From Tamarix chinensis (Eukaryota > Streptophyta > Magnoliopsida > Caryophyllales > Tamaricaceae): a DNA stretch of 64,000 nucleotides. Position 1 is the stretch's first letter. Every line of letters starts with the position of its first letter. The DNA lies in assembly GCA_030549775.1 (NCBI GenBank), contig CM060180.1:27609590-27673589 (forward strand). The letters run 5' to 3'. Shown here piece after piece: positions 23,760-35,810 of the stretch. The notes under the pieces were generated by a model that searched no databases, was not told the DNA's origin, and worked only from the letters and a program-made list of their open reading frames with translations. Both the position numbers and the translations under genes were made by a program.

Positions 23760-26215
23760 ATGACCTTATCCATTTGGAATATTAGAGGGTTTAACAAAAC
23801 CCACAAACATAAGGTTGTGAAAAACATTATGTTGTTGCACAAAATTTATTTTTTGGGCCTTTTAGAGACTAGGGTAAAGCAAGGTAAAGCTGATTCTATT
23901 ATTCAGAAATTTGGTTCACATTGGAATAGGGTGAACAACTATGAAAACCATTCTAATGGTAGAATTTTTTTATTTTGGGATGATTATATATATAATATTC
24001 AGGTAGCAAAAAAAAAGCTCGGGCTATCCATTGCTTGGCCACCTGTGTCAAATCTCAACACTAATTTTCCATCACTATGGTGTATTCTTATAACACAAGG
24101 ATTCTAAGAAGAAATATATAGGAATGGATGAGAAATTTTACTACTCAATCTTTTCCCTAGATTACTATTGGAGACTTTAATGTTGTTGCTTCTTCCTAGG
24201 AAAAGATTTGTGGCGATATTGATCCCCAAGATGCTTTTGAGTTCTCCCACTACATGCAAGATTGTGGGTTGAGTGATTTTCCTTCTTTTAGGTCTTATTT
24301 TACCTAGACTAACATACAAGATCTTACTTCTAGAATCTACAGCAAGCTGAACAGGGGGCTGGTAATAGTGATTGGCTGGACCTTTTCCCTGATATAGCTA
24401 TTAATACCATCTGACATCTTGTTTCTGATCACCACGATTTCCTTGTTTCCTTGAAGACTATCCAGACTAATGGCACAAAACCTTTTAAATTTTTTAATTT
24501 CTAGGTTGAAAAGGAGGGCTTCTTCGATTTGGTCAGAGGTGTCTAGTAGTTAAAAATGCGGGGGAATCAATCCTTAAAGTGTATGAGGAAACTCAAATTA
24601 ATAAAGCATAAGCTCAAAATATTCAAGCCCAATAACTGTGGTAATGTTACTCAAAAGTTGACTCAAGCATATCAACACTGGATGGATACAAACAAATTCT
24701 TATCTCAACATCCTTTTGATCAATCCTGCATTAACAATGAAAAAATTGCCAAATTGGAATTAGAGAAGAAAGCTAGGAAGGAAGAGAGTTTTCTCCAACA
24801 AAAAGCTCATATTCACTTTGTCAAACTAGGAGATCATAACAATAAAACTTTATATGCTAGTCTTTAGTGGAGGAGAGCTCAAAATAGGATCTCTCAGCTC
24901 ATTAATGATTAGGACCAAGTCCTTATGCAGGATCAAGATATAAAGACTAAGATAGTAAAATTCTTTAAAATTTTTCTTGGTTCCTATTCTGCTGAACTCA
25001 AACCCATTAACGCAATTGCTTATAAACAGTGATATTTAGTATCCACTGATCAAAGATAATTTCTTTTTTTCTCTTCTTATTGCTGAAGAGGTAAAGGCTG
25101 CCATTTTTTCTATGGGAAACTTGAGTGCCCTAGGTTCAGATGGGTACAACCCTTTCTTCTTCAAACAAACCTGGCCTATTATTGGGAATGATATTGTCGC
25201 TGCTTTTCCTGAATTCTAGTATTCTAAGAAGCTTATTAGGCAAATTAATAATATAGCTATTACCCTTATTCCTAAAAAGTGTGGTGCCTAAAGGATCAAG
25301 GATTTCAGACCTATAGCCTGTTGCAATGTATTTTATGAAAAAATTTCCAAAGTCTTGGCTAACAGACTTTAGAAGGTTGTGCCACATATTATTGGTGATT
25401 CTCAATCATCCTTTATCAAAGGTAGAACTCTTGGGGATAATGTGCTTGTGGCTACTGAACTTATTAAGCACTACCAATGTAAGTTTGTTTCTCCTAGAAT
25501 GATGGTTAAAGTAGATATCCAAAAAGCTTATGATTCCTTGGAATGGATCTTCTTAAAGCATACTCTCTTGGCTTTCAACTTTCCTTATCACTTCACCGAA
25601 ATGATTATGAAATGTGTATCCTCTATTAGGGTTTCATTTTATGTGAATGACTCCCTCACCTATCCTTTCAAATTTAAAAGGTGGCTTAGGCAGGATGATC
25701 CTCTATCTCCCTATTTCTGTGTTATTGCTATGGAATACTTTCATAGGGATTTGCATTTGATGTCGAATGATAGTAAATTCTTGGGGCATCATGATTGTAG
25801 CAAACTAAAAATCATTAATCTATGTTTTGCTGATGATTTACTTCTTTTTACCAAAGGAGATATTTACTCAGCATCCCTTATTAATCAAAAGTTGGACGAT
25901 TGTATCCTCTATTCTGGGATGAAATCTTAACCCTCTAAGAGCTCAATATATATGGCAGGAGTATCTTTAGCTATGAAGACCCAAATCCCACACATCCTAA
26001 AGTGTGAGTTAGGATCTTTCTCCTTCAGGTACCTAGGAGTACCCCTGGATTGAACTTGATTTGGTATCTCCCAGATTCAGCCCCTGATCAACTCTCTTTC
26101 TACCAGAATCCTCTGTTGGACTAACAAGCACCTTATTCATTCTAGTAGAATACAACTTATCAAATCTATATTAGTTGAAATTCAGAACTTCTGATCCCAG
26201 GTGTTCATTCTTCCC
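23760..26215 (+). pseudogene. LINE ORF2 endonuclease and reverse transcriptase, broken and 3'-truncated by insertion
   Basis: The APE-type endonuclease begins SIWNIRGFNK, with LGLLETRVK (~23860) and a GDFNVVASS block (~24170). The RT region has TLIPKK and FRPIACCNV (~25265-25325), SSFIKGRTLGDNVL (25400), VKVDIQKAYDSLEW (25510), LRQDDPLSPYFCV (25685; Gly of the usual LRQGDPLSP is Asp) and the catalytic FADDLLLF (~25825). It ends in QVFILP at 26215 where LTR sequence takes over. Stops occur throughout (for example near 24108, 24200, 25370, 25928). The C-terminal zinc-finger part resumes at 38328. Confidence 0.88.
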
Positions 26216-26369
26216 AACAACAACGATTAATTAAATTTAATTATGAATTGAATCGTCGATAAATCCATAAGACAAATCAAAATTAAAATAATTAATTATT
26301 TACATCAAATTACGTTAATAAAATCTTTAACTTAATAAATTTGGATTTTTAAAAATCCAGGGTATTACA
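26216..26369 (-). repeat. Truncated 3' LTR, X-type start (154 bp)
   Basis: On the minus strand it begins TGTAATACCCTGGATT directly after a polypurine tract and matches the start of the solo LTR at 9709. It ends after ~150 bp at the LINE junction, so the rest of this LTR has been lost. Confidence 0.75.
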
Positions 26370-26826
26370 TCATTACCCTCTTAAAAAGGAACTTCGTCCC
26401 CGAAGTTCAGGAAAAATTTAAGTAGCGCTAACTTAACAAATGATTGCATAAAATATTGATTGCAATAAATAGGTTAAAAGTAACTCCAAAGAAATTAAAG
26501 CGATGTTTACGAAAACTAAACCAAGTAAATTTGGACTTAGCAAGGTACGCCTTAAGGTTATCAATCCACTAAACTTGTAGAACTAGGATAAACCTAGTGG
26601 GGTTACTACCCCCTTAAGGACAAACTAATTACAAGACCATAATCACAGCAGCAAAACACATGGTCACTTACGCTACCCAATTGTATGATCCTCACAAGCT
26701 AATCCTGATTTTAAAATTCACTTAAAAAAAAGGTAAATACATTTTCAGTTAAAATATTTAGGATCGTGAGAACCGAATCTCTAACCGAAACCTGATTCTG
26801 AAAAACCAAAAGCTCTGATACCAACT
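26370..26826 (-). other. 457-bp complete internal region with PBS and PPT but no genes
   Basis: In element direction: LTR end TGTTACA, three bases, then TGGTATCAGAGC (near 26810-26823), the complement of the initiator-Met tRNA 3' end; then non-coding DNA; then a purine-rich tract ending aagagggtaatga right before an LTR start. It is colinear with 34129-34547 across its length, sharing the ccttaaggacaaactaatta block and the cggttagagattcg block. All coding capacity is absent. Confidence 0.82.
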
Positions 26827-27475
26827 TGTAACACCCCAAAATTTACTATTTTTTTTTGAAAGCGGAAGCATTTATAATAGAAATACTTAAAACCTGTGAA
26901 TTATGGGAATGTTACCGCCACACCTAGTACCAGACCGGTTCTCTCCGACCGTTCTAGTACCAAGTGCTAAGGCTAAAGAAAAGATTTACATTAAATTGAA
27001 TTTAACAACTCATAAAAGAATTCGAAAGATCATACAATAAAATCAGAGTACGCATAAACATTTATTAACACTTGTAACTTCCAATTAGAAATAAATGAAA
27101 CAACATAAAACCCGATGGGTCAAATTCCGGATTGCCTACTCACTCAAGTCAGGCCTGCCACCCCAAACAGTCTCTGATCTTAAACCTGCACAAGCGGTCT
27201 GCTCCCCACCATCGGTGGATCATCACAGGACCCATCAACCAAGGTAGTATCAGTACGGGTCCAGTACTAAGTAAGGTGAAATGATCGCTAAGGCCAATAC
27301 ATAAAAACCCAAGCCGTGCAGAAAAATAGGAGTACACAATCATAATTGCATATGATCAACCAGGTAAAAGTACAAAGGCCCGTATATAATCTGAATTAAT
27401 TACTTGATTAATCCTTTATCAAAAGTCGATACACACCATGCTTTTTATCAAATCCATGCGAGTACAGGAACACCC

Positions 27476-27805
27476 CACTATTATTGCCGGTGGGACGGTC
27501 ACTTGCGGGACAAAGTCCACACCACTATTATTCGCCGGTGGATCGGTCACTTGCAGGACAAAGTCCTCACCACTATTCCTTACCGGTGGATCGGCTGGTT
27601 CCTGCTCACATGGTGTTCCACTGTAAGTAATTAGTACATTTTAAATGTTTTGGAAACTATGATTTATTGTTATTGAGCTCGAGTCACCCCACTATTATTT
27701 CCGGCGGGCCGGACACTTGCGGGACAAAGTCCTCACCACTATTATTACCGGTGGATCGGTCACACATAGGGTTAAACCCTAACTACTATTCCTAACCGGT
27801 GTATC
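27476..27805 (-). repeat. Palindrome minisatellite in LTR module P1 (two triplets)
   Basis: Six copies of ccactattnttnccggtggatcgg in two groups of three (near 27476, 27519, 27570, then 27686, 27736, 27778), with cttgcgggacaaagtcc linkers. This is the reverse complement of the unit at 13709-14325. Confidence 0.83.
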
Positions 27806-28039
27806 GGCTGGACCCGGCTCAATAATCTTCCACTTTAAATGATTAGTATCTTAGTGTCTTATTCAAAGGCCTTCACCAACATGCATGAATGACCACACAT
27901 CACAAATCACAAAGTTTCATAATTACACTTTAATTACCAAATACACGTGATAACCCCAAAAACCCTAATCAGCCACCATATACCTCAATTAACCACAACA
28001 ATAATAATTCAGTCTCCTCCATACCCTTATAACGTCCTA

Positions 28040-28930
28040 TGCATTATTTTTCACCAAAAATATTCAAACACCCAAATAACTCTTCTACTTCCTCCCTTAC
28101 ATCCCAAATCAGCTTTTCACACGTAAATTTCGCTTCCATGCAAACATTAATCTCCCCATGCAAACCTTTGAACCGTTTTCATGCAAACCCTAAAATTCCA
28201 CGTGAAATCCTAAATTCAACCATGCAACCCTAATACCACCATTCAACCATCAATGCCACCATGTAAATCCAAATATTCATCCATACCAAATCCTAAATTC
28301 AATCATGCAAACCCTACTACCACCATTCAACCATCAATGACACCATGTAAACCCTAATACCACCATACAACTATAATACCACCATACAACCCATAAATTC
28401 AACCCTAACAAAACTAAGGATTCATCCATACCAAACCCTAGATTCAACATGTAAATCCCAAATATTCATCCATACCAAATCCTAAACCATAAAGATTCAT
28501 CCATGTCAAACTTTAAATTCAAACCATAAAGACTCATCTATACCAACCCTACATTCAACCATAAAGATTCATATATACCAACCCTACAATTAAACCATAA
28601 AGATTATTCCACATAAAATCATAAATTAGAATCTCCCAAGGAAAACTATGACTTGAATTCCCCTAAGTAAATCATAAATTAGATTCCTCCATATAATATC
28701 ATAAATTACATTTTCCCAAATAACATCATGAATTAGATTCTCCCAACAAATTATAAATTAACTCTCCCAATCAAATCATAACTTCAATTCTCCCATATAA
28801 TATTATAAGTTACATTCTCCCAAATAACATCATAAACTAAATTCTCCCAAACAACCCATAATTTAGTTCTTCCAATCAATCATAAATTAATTTCTCCCAT
28901 ACAATATCATAAACTAGATTATTCCTTATA
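28040..28930 (-). repeat. Degenerate short-period repeats in P1
   Basis: First a block of accaccattcaaccatcaatg and catccataccaaa(t/c)cctaa variants (28200-28600), then ~40-bp variants of ctcccaaataacatcataaa (28600-28920). The same two blocks recur in P2 at 30650-31390. Confidence 0.75.
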
Positions 28931-30006
28931 AAGCATAATATTAGGTCAACTCACTTCCCTTAGTCAACTTCTTTCCTTATCCTCCTTTTTCATCCATTCT
29001 CCCACACAAACCACATCAACATTCCCTCATGCATGTCTTACGGTGTCACAACACATATTCTCATACATAATTAATACAAATGCTAGACAAAGCATACTTC
29101 AACTCCACGTCATACCACATATAAAATATTTAATAAGAATAAGCAATAGATACATAACCTGGAAAACACATAATAGACATAAGCACATAAAGGCCTTATC
29201 ACTCCTTACCTAAAATGACACCGGTCTTGGATCACGCTCCTACGCCTCCTTAAGGCTTTGACCAAATAACAACATACTAAAAAAATAACATTAAACAAAT
29301 TCTAACTTTGCTAAAGATATAGAAATAACAGAAATATTATAAAAGCTGGTAATATTGTAACACCCCAAAATTCACTACCTTTTTTTTTTTTGAAAAGCAG
29401 AAGCAATTAAAATAGAAATACTTAAAACCTGTGAATTATGGGAATGTTACCCCCACACTTAGTACCAGACCGGTTCTCTCCGACCGTTCCAGTACCAAGT
29501 GCTAAGGCTAAAGAAAATATTTACATTAAATTCAAATTAACAATTCATGAAGGAATTCAAAAGATGATACAGTAAAATCAAAGTACGCATAAACGTTTAT
29601 TAACACTTGTAACTTCCAAATAGAAATACATTTAAACAACGTAAAACCCGATGGGTCAAATTCCGGATTGCCTACTCACTCAAGTCAGGCCTGCCACCCC
29701 AAACAGTCTCTGATCTTAACCTGCACAAGAGGTCTGCTCCCCACCATCGGTGGATCATCACATGACCCATCAACCAAGGTAGTATCAGTACGGGTCTAGT
29801 ATTGAGTAAGGAGACTTGATCGCTAAGGCCAACACATAAAAACATAAGCCATGCAGAAAAATAGAAGAACACAGTCATAAATGCATATGATCAACCAGGT
29901 GAAAGTAAAAAGGCCCAATAGTAGACTGGATTAATCATTTCATTAATCTCTTATCAGAATTCATTTCACACCATACTTTTTATCAAGTCCATACGAGTAC
30001 GGGAAC

Positions 30007-30330
30007 CCCACTATCTTAGCCGGTGGATCGGTCGCAAGGGTAACATACCCTGCCACTATTTTAGCCGGTGGATCGGTCGCGAGGGTAACATACCCTGCCA
30101 CTATTATATGCCGGTGGATCGGTCTAGCCCCTTCTCGTATGGTGTTCCACTGTAAGTAATTAGTATCTTTCCCATGTCTTAGCAACTGTAAGTTTGATTT
30201 TGTTGAGCTCGGGATCCCCCACTATTATTGCCGGTGGATCGGTCGCGAGGGTACATGCCCTGCCACTATTATAGCCGGTGGATCGGTCGCGAGGGAAATA
30301 TTGCCTGCCACTATTATGCCAGTGGATCGG
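30007..30330 (-). repeat. Palindrome minisatellite in LTR module P2 (two triplets)
   Basis: Six copies of ccactattntagccggtggatcgg (near 30007, 30053, 30099, then 30218, 30263, 30308) with cgcgagggtaacataccctg linkers. The linkers differ from those in P1 while the palindrome is kept. Confidence 0.83.
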
Positions 30331-32479
30331 TCTGGGCCCGGCTCAACATCTTTCACTTTACGTGATTAATATATTAACTATATTATTCAAAGGCTTTCAC
30401 CCTAGACATGCATAAATCACCACACATCACAATTACACTTTTCATAATTACACTTAATGATAACACCAAAATCCTAATCAGCCACCATAGACTTCAATTA
30501 ACCACCACAAACCATAATTTAGTCTCCTCCATACCCTTAATTTGCTCCACGTGCTATTTTTACATTACATTCCTTACATCCCAAATTAACTTTCCATACG
30601 TAAATTTAATACCCATGCAGACATTAATCTCCCCATGCAAACCTTCGAACCGTTTTCATGCAAACCCTAAAATTCCATGTGAAACCCTAAATTCAACCAT
30701 GCAACCCTAATACCACCATTCAACCATCAATGCCACCATGTAAACCATAAATTCAACCCAAACAAAACTAAGGATCCATCCATACCAACCCTAGATTCAA
30801 CATGTAAATCCCAAATATTCATCCATACCAAATCCTGAACCATAAAGATTCATCCATGTCAAACTTTAAATTCAAACCATAAAGACTCATCTATACCAAC
30901 CCTACGTTTAACCATAAAGATTCTTCCATGCCAAACCCTAAATTCAAACTATAAAGATTCATCCACATAAAATCATAAATTAGATCTCCCAAGGAAAACT
31001 ATAAATTGAATTTCCCCCAAGCAAATCATAAATTAGATTCCCCCATATGATATTATAAATTACATTCTCCCAAATAACATCATAAACTAAATTCTCCCAA
31101 ACAAATCATAATTTAATTCTCCCAATCAATCATAGATTAAATTCTCCCATATAATATTATAAATTACATTCTCCCAAATAACATCATAAACTAAATTCTC
31201 CCAAACAATCCATAATTTAATTCTCCCAATCAATCATAAATTAAAGTCTCCCATATTATATCATAAATTACCTTCTCCCAAATAACATCATAATTTAGAT
31301 TCCTAAACAAACCATAAATGCAATTCTCCCATATAACATCATAAATTAGATTCTCCCAATTAACATCATAAACTAGATTATTCCTTATAAACCATAATAT
31401 TTGGTCAACTCACTTCCCTTAATCAACTTCGTTCCCTATCCTCCTTTTTCATCCATTCTCCCACACAAACCATATCAACATTCTATCATGCATGTCTTAC
31501 GGGGTCACAATACATATCATCATACGTAAATAATACAAATGCCATACAAAACATACTTCAACTCCACGCCATACCATATACGACATAATTAATAATCATA
31601 AGCATAGAATACATAGCATATGAAACACATAATGCATATAAGCACACAAACGGCCTTAGCATCCCTTACCTAAAACGACGCCGGTCTTGGAACACGCTCC
31701 TACGCCTCCTTAAGGCTTTGACTAAATAACAACATACTAATAAAAATAATATTAACAAAATTCTAACTTTGCTAAAGATATAGAAATAACAGAAATATTA
31801 TAAAAGCTGGTAATATAGGGTTAAATACTTTACTCTAATAATAATAATGATACTAAAATAATATCAATAAGAATATAAATAAGAGTAGTAATAGTAACAA
31901 TAATAATAATAATAAAAAGGACATTATTCAAAAACAAGGTGAAATAAATGCTTCGGCCCCTTTTCCAAGATAATACTAATAATAAAATAAATAATCAAAT
32001 TCATTAGTAGTAATAATAATAATAACAATAACAAATTTAGTAGCAGTAGTAGTAATAATATATATACTTATAATATAAAAGGAAATAGTGCTAAAAATGA
32101 TAATATATTAGTAATAATGTTAAAAATGCTAATCAATAGTAAAAAGGTAAAATCTGTGAGGCTTAATTAAAAATTTAGGTTTCTACACCTCCTGAAATAA
32201 TTACACTATTAAATAATTAATTACACTAATAATAATATTATTAATTATATTATAAAAAATAATAGTAAACATGCACTAATTCTATCAAATAACTAAAATT
32301 CGAGAATAATAGTTTTTCTAAATCAATAATACTTCCAAACCTGTAAAGAAGATTTAACCATTAGATTGCAGTTGATAACAATGATAATAATAATTATAAT
32401 AATAATAATTAAATTTGAATTAGCATTAAAAATTAGAATAAAAGTATATTAATTATCAATAAATTAAAAGTAAGTATTT

Positions 32480-33720
32480 AAAAGGTTTAGGGTTTCACCT
32501 TGAGTTGGAGGGTATTGGTGGCACCGGCGGTGGTTCCCGAAGGTGGCGGCGTTGGCCGGAAAAAGAGAGGAAAGAAGGGAAAGTTGCATGCTGGGAACAA
32601 GATAGGAAGAATTAAAATGGGATCTGGGGTGTTTTGAGTTCCCCGGAAGGATAGGGACAGAATAGAGGTGGTGGCGCAGCCAAAGGTGGCGGCGCACGGC
32701 AACGGCGGTGGTGGCCGAATGGAGGAGAATTAGAAAGAGAGAGGAGGAGAGGGAGAAAAAGGAAAATAAAGGCATGGGGAAGGTATATGAGGGTCTGCAT
32801 AACATTTTTGGAGGTGAAAGAGGCAGCCTTAGCGGCGGAGGAGGTGGCTAACGACGGCGCGAAGGGTGGCGGCGCAGAAAACAGGGTTGATCGGGAAGAG
32901 GACTTCGCACAGCTGGAAAATTATATGCAGGAAGAATCGAGGGTGGTGAATGGTTTTGTTAGCTAGAGGGAGGTGCAAGGAAGACATGGGTGGCCAGAAC
33001 GGGCGACGAAGTTGGCCGGAAGCGGAGGACGAGACCTCTAAAGGAGAGATGGTGGCAAAGTCGGATTCTGGGTTGGGGGCTCAAGAGCTCGATACAGAGC
33101 TGCTTACGAGGGTATTTATATGGAAAATAAGATAGGGTAGGGTTCTTTGGGCCGGATAGTAGATAGGGAAGGTAGGGTTCAGGTCGCCAGAGGCGGCGTT
33201 TGGCCGGCGGCAGCAAATCGGGCATGGGTGTGCGCAGGAGAGAGAGAGGGGAAAATCACGTGAGAAATGGAGAGTTAGGTTATTCAAGAGGGACGGCGAT
33301 TCAGGGGGAAGAGATAGGGATAAAAACGGCCGGTCAAAATGACCGTAAACGGCGGCGAAAAACCAGGGGCGAGCGGCGGTGTAGGTGCTGGTCGACGTCG
33401 GGGCTGGCAGGCGTGAAGGGGAAGAAGAAAGGGGCTGGGCCAGGCGGTTCGCGAGGAAAGAAAAGAAAGAAAAAGGGCAGACCGGGCCGGTCGGCGCGAT
33501 GGGGGAGGTGCGTTAAATGAAATGACGGGTTTCGGTGGAAGTGGACTCAAAACGCGGCGTAGAGGGGGACGGGCGAAGGGCGACGGGCGCGGGCTGGGCC
33601 TAAGGAAAGGAAGAAAAAGAGGAACTCGGCCGCTGGGCTGGCCCAGTTCGGAGAGGAGAAAAAGAAAAAGAAAAGAAGAAGAAAAGAAGGAAAAAGGAAA
33701 AAGGAAAAAGGAAAAATAAT
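32480..33720 (-). other. GC-rich leader of the Y-type LTR with purine-rich flank
   Basis: A 1.2-kb GC-rich island, G-rich on the plus strand, with many overlapping open frames on both strands and none recognisable. A pure-purine run (gaaaaagg-type repeats) lies at 33650-33715. A shorter homologous island, with much of the centre deleted, lies at 35880-36540 in the other copy. Interpreted as LTR leader, not a gene. Confidence 0.6.
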
Positions 33721-34128
33721 TATTTGGGATAATTAAATTAATTAGAATATTTGGGATAATTAAAAATATTAATATTTAAATAAAATAATATTTAAAATCC
33801 CTTTTTAGGCTATATTAGGATTTTAAAAAGATTTTCCACAAATTCCTTTTTAATTAGCAAAACACCCTAATTTTCTATAATTAAATTATTTATAAAATCA
33901 ATATTAATTTGAAAATATTTTCTCCTTCTTATTTTAATTAAAACAATTTGCTTAATTATTTTCAAAATAAAATGCTTAATTAGCTAAAATACCCAAATAA
34001 AAAGACTTATAAATGTCTTCTTTATTTTTCCTAATTAGTTCAATTTAAAAATAATTTATTTAAATAATTCTTATAATAAATATCCTTTAAATGTAGTTTA
34101 TAAAATTAGAAATTTTCAGGGCATTTCA

Positions 34129-34547
34129 TCACTACCCCCTTAAAAACAGACTTCACCCCCGAAATCTCCGGGAGCGCCTAGGGTTAGGGAAAAATGTTCT
34201 AAGTGGATAGAAAACCAACTAATGCTAATAACTATATAAACTACCCCCTTAGGAATAAACTTACTAAAGAAAATTTAAATCCGCGAAAATAGGGACACCA
34301 TATAAAGACAACAGTTATAAGAAAAAAACTACCCCTTTAAGGACAAACTAATTACAAGACCATAATCACAGCAACAAACACAAGGTCACTTACGCTACCC
34401 CATCACACTATCCTCACAAGCTAATCCAGATTTTAAAATTTACTTGAAACAAGGTAAATACATTTTCAGTTAAAACATTTAGGATCATGAGAATCGAATC
34501 TCTAACCGAAACCCGATTCTCAAAAACCAAAAGCTTTGATACCAACT
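34129..34547 (-). other. 419-bp complete internal region with PBS and PPT but no genes
   Basis: The PBS (TGGTATCAAAGC on minus, near 34532-34544) sits three bases from the LTR end at 34548. The polypurine tract tttttaagggggtagtga abuts the LTR start at 34128. It is colinear with 26370-26826. Confidence 0.82.
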
Positions 34548-35201
34548 TGTAACACCCCCTTAGAGACAAACTATGGGTTGTTGTACCTAGGTATAAGTTC
34601 AATTTAAATTCTAAATATTAAATATAAATATTGAAAGAATTTAATCAAAGAAAAATTTATTTATCAAAAATCTATTTCGAAAAGATCCGAAGGCTCAAAA
34701 TTAATAAAAGAGTTATATAAGAATTTTGGAACACTCTCGGAAGGAATAACCGATGAACATAAAAAAATGTATTATTTATGGAAATATATCATAAGAGTTT
34801 ATAAATTTATTTAAAGCATATAATAAAAAATTCAAGTTGAACTCTAACACCCAAGCCCAATTTAGTCATTTCTGAAATTATTTTCTATAAGTCAAAAGGC
34901 ATACAACAGAATAAAGCTAATTTTGGAAAGAAATTCCTAAATATGTATTCTAAATTTAAAACTTCCTAAAAATATTAATGATTGAAATGAATAATTTAGA
35001 TTTGGAATTATTTTCTATTGATAAAATCATTACAATAAATTTAACTATCATAAGAAATTTAATTAAATTTAAATATGAATTTGAATTGTCGATAAATCCA
35101 TAAGACAATTCGAAGCTAAAGTAATTAATTGTGTACATCAAATTACGTTAATAAAATCATTAAACTTAATAAATCTAGATTTTAAAAATACGGGTATTAC
35201 A
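34548..35201 (-). repeat. 654-bp X-type LTR of the nested element, internally deleted
   Basis: Begins (minus) TGTAATACCCGTATTTT, matching the first ~600 bp of the solo LTR at 9709, then jumps to an LTR end, gggggtgttaca. Compared with the 5.3-kb solo LTR, about 4.7 kb is missing. Confidence 0.75.
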
Positions 35202-35619
35202 AATATAGGGTTAAATAATTTACCCTAATAATAATAATGATACTAAAATAATATCAATAAGAATATAAATAAGAATAGTAATAGTAACAATAATAATAAC
35301 AATAAAAAGGACATTATTCAAAAATAAGGTGAAATAAATGCTTTGGCCCCTTTTCCAAGATAATACTAATAATAAAATAAATAATCAAATTTATTGGTAG
35401 TAATAATAATAATAACAATAAAAAATTTAGTAGCAGTAGTAGTAATAATATATATACTTATAATATAAAAGGAAATAGTGCTAAAAATGATAATATATTA
35501 GTAATAATGTTAAAAATGCTAATAATAGTAAAAAAAAAGGCAAAATCTGCGAGGCTTAATTAAAAATTTAGGTTTCTACACCTCCTGAAATAATTACACT
35601 ATTAAATAATTAATTAAAC

Positions 35620-35650
<31 letters not shown>

Positions 35651-35770
35651 ATAATAGTAAACATGTACTAATTCTATTAAATAACTAAAATTCGAGAATA
35701 ATAGTTTTTCTAAATCAACAATACTTCCAAACCTGTAAAGAAGATTTAACCATTAGATTACAATTGATAA

Positions 35771-35810
<40 letters not shown>

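Larger units (their letters stand above)
26827..29355 (-). repeat. LTR end module of the outer element (P1)
   Basis: Minus-strand LTR sequence ending GGGGTGTTACA at 26827. It is nearly colinear with 29356-31816 (P2), forming an apparent 2.5-kb tandem pair. The pair is explained by insertion of a related element at aatat (29351-29355). Its left portion matches the end of the solo LTR at ~12.5-15.05 kb. It includes the palindrome minisatellite (27476-27805), and a long stretch (28040-28930) of short caacca/cataaatta-type degenerate repeats. Confidence 0.8.
29356..34128 (-). repeat. Y-type long LTR (4,773 bp) of the nested element
   Basis: Starts (minus) TGAAATGCCC right after a polypurine tract and ends GGGGTGTTACA. 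It contains a GC-rich leader (32480-33710), AT-trinucleotide tracts (31830-32450), the two repeat blocks (30650-31390) and the palindrome minisatellite (30007-30330). Open frames in the GC-rich part occur on both strands and are compositional. Confidence 0.78.
29356..35201 (-). mobile_element. Nested long-LTR element with tiny internal region, flanked by aatat
   Basis: The 5-bp duplications aatat lie at 29351-29355 and 35202-35206; the uninterrupted site is readable in P2/Q at 31812-31816 (gctggtaatatagggtt). In element direction: a 654-bp LTR (35201-34548), PBS TGGTATCAAAGC, a 419-bp internal region, a polypurine tract, then a 4,773-bp LTR (34128-29356). The LTRs are of different types at their starts (TGTAATACCC versus TGAAATGCCC) although both end GGTGTTACA. 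This is abnormal for a single insertion and implies recombination or conversion. Confidence 0.78.

Noticed and set aside
26827..31816. Simple 2.5-kb tandem duplication
   Set aside because: Better explained by insertion of a related element at aatat: duplications flank 29356-35201 and the LTR ends fall exactly on the borders.
32464..33719. Several overlapping open frames on both strands
   Set aside because: GC-rich, low-complexity LTR leader; openness is compositional and the homologous block at 35880-36540 does not keep the frames.
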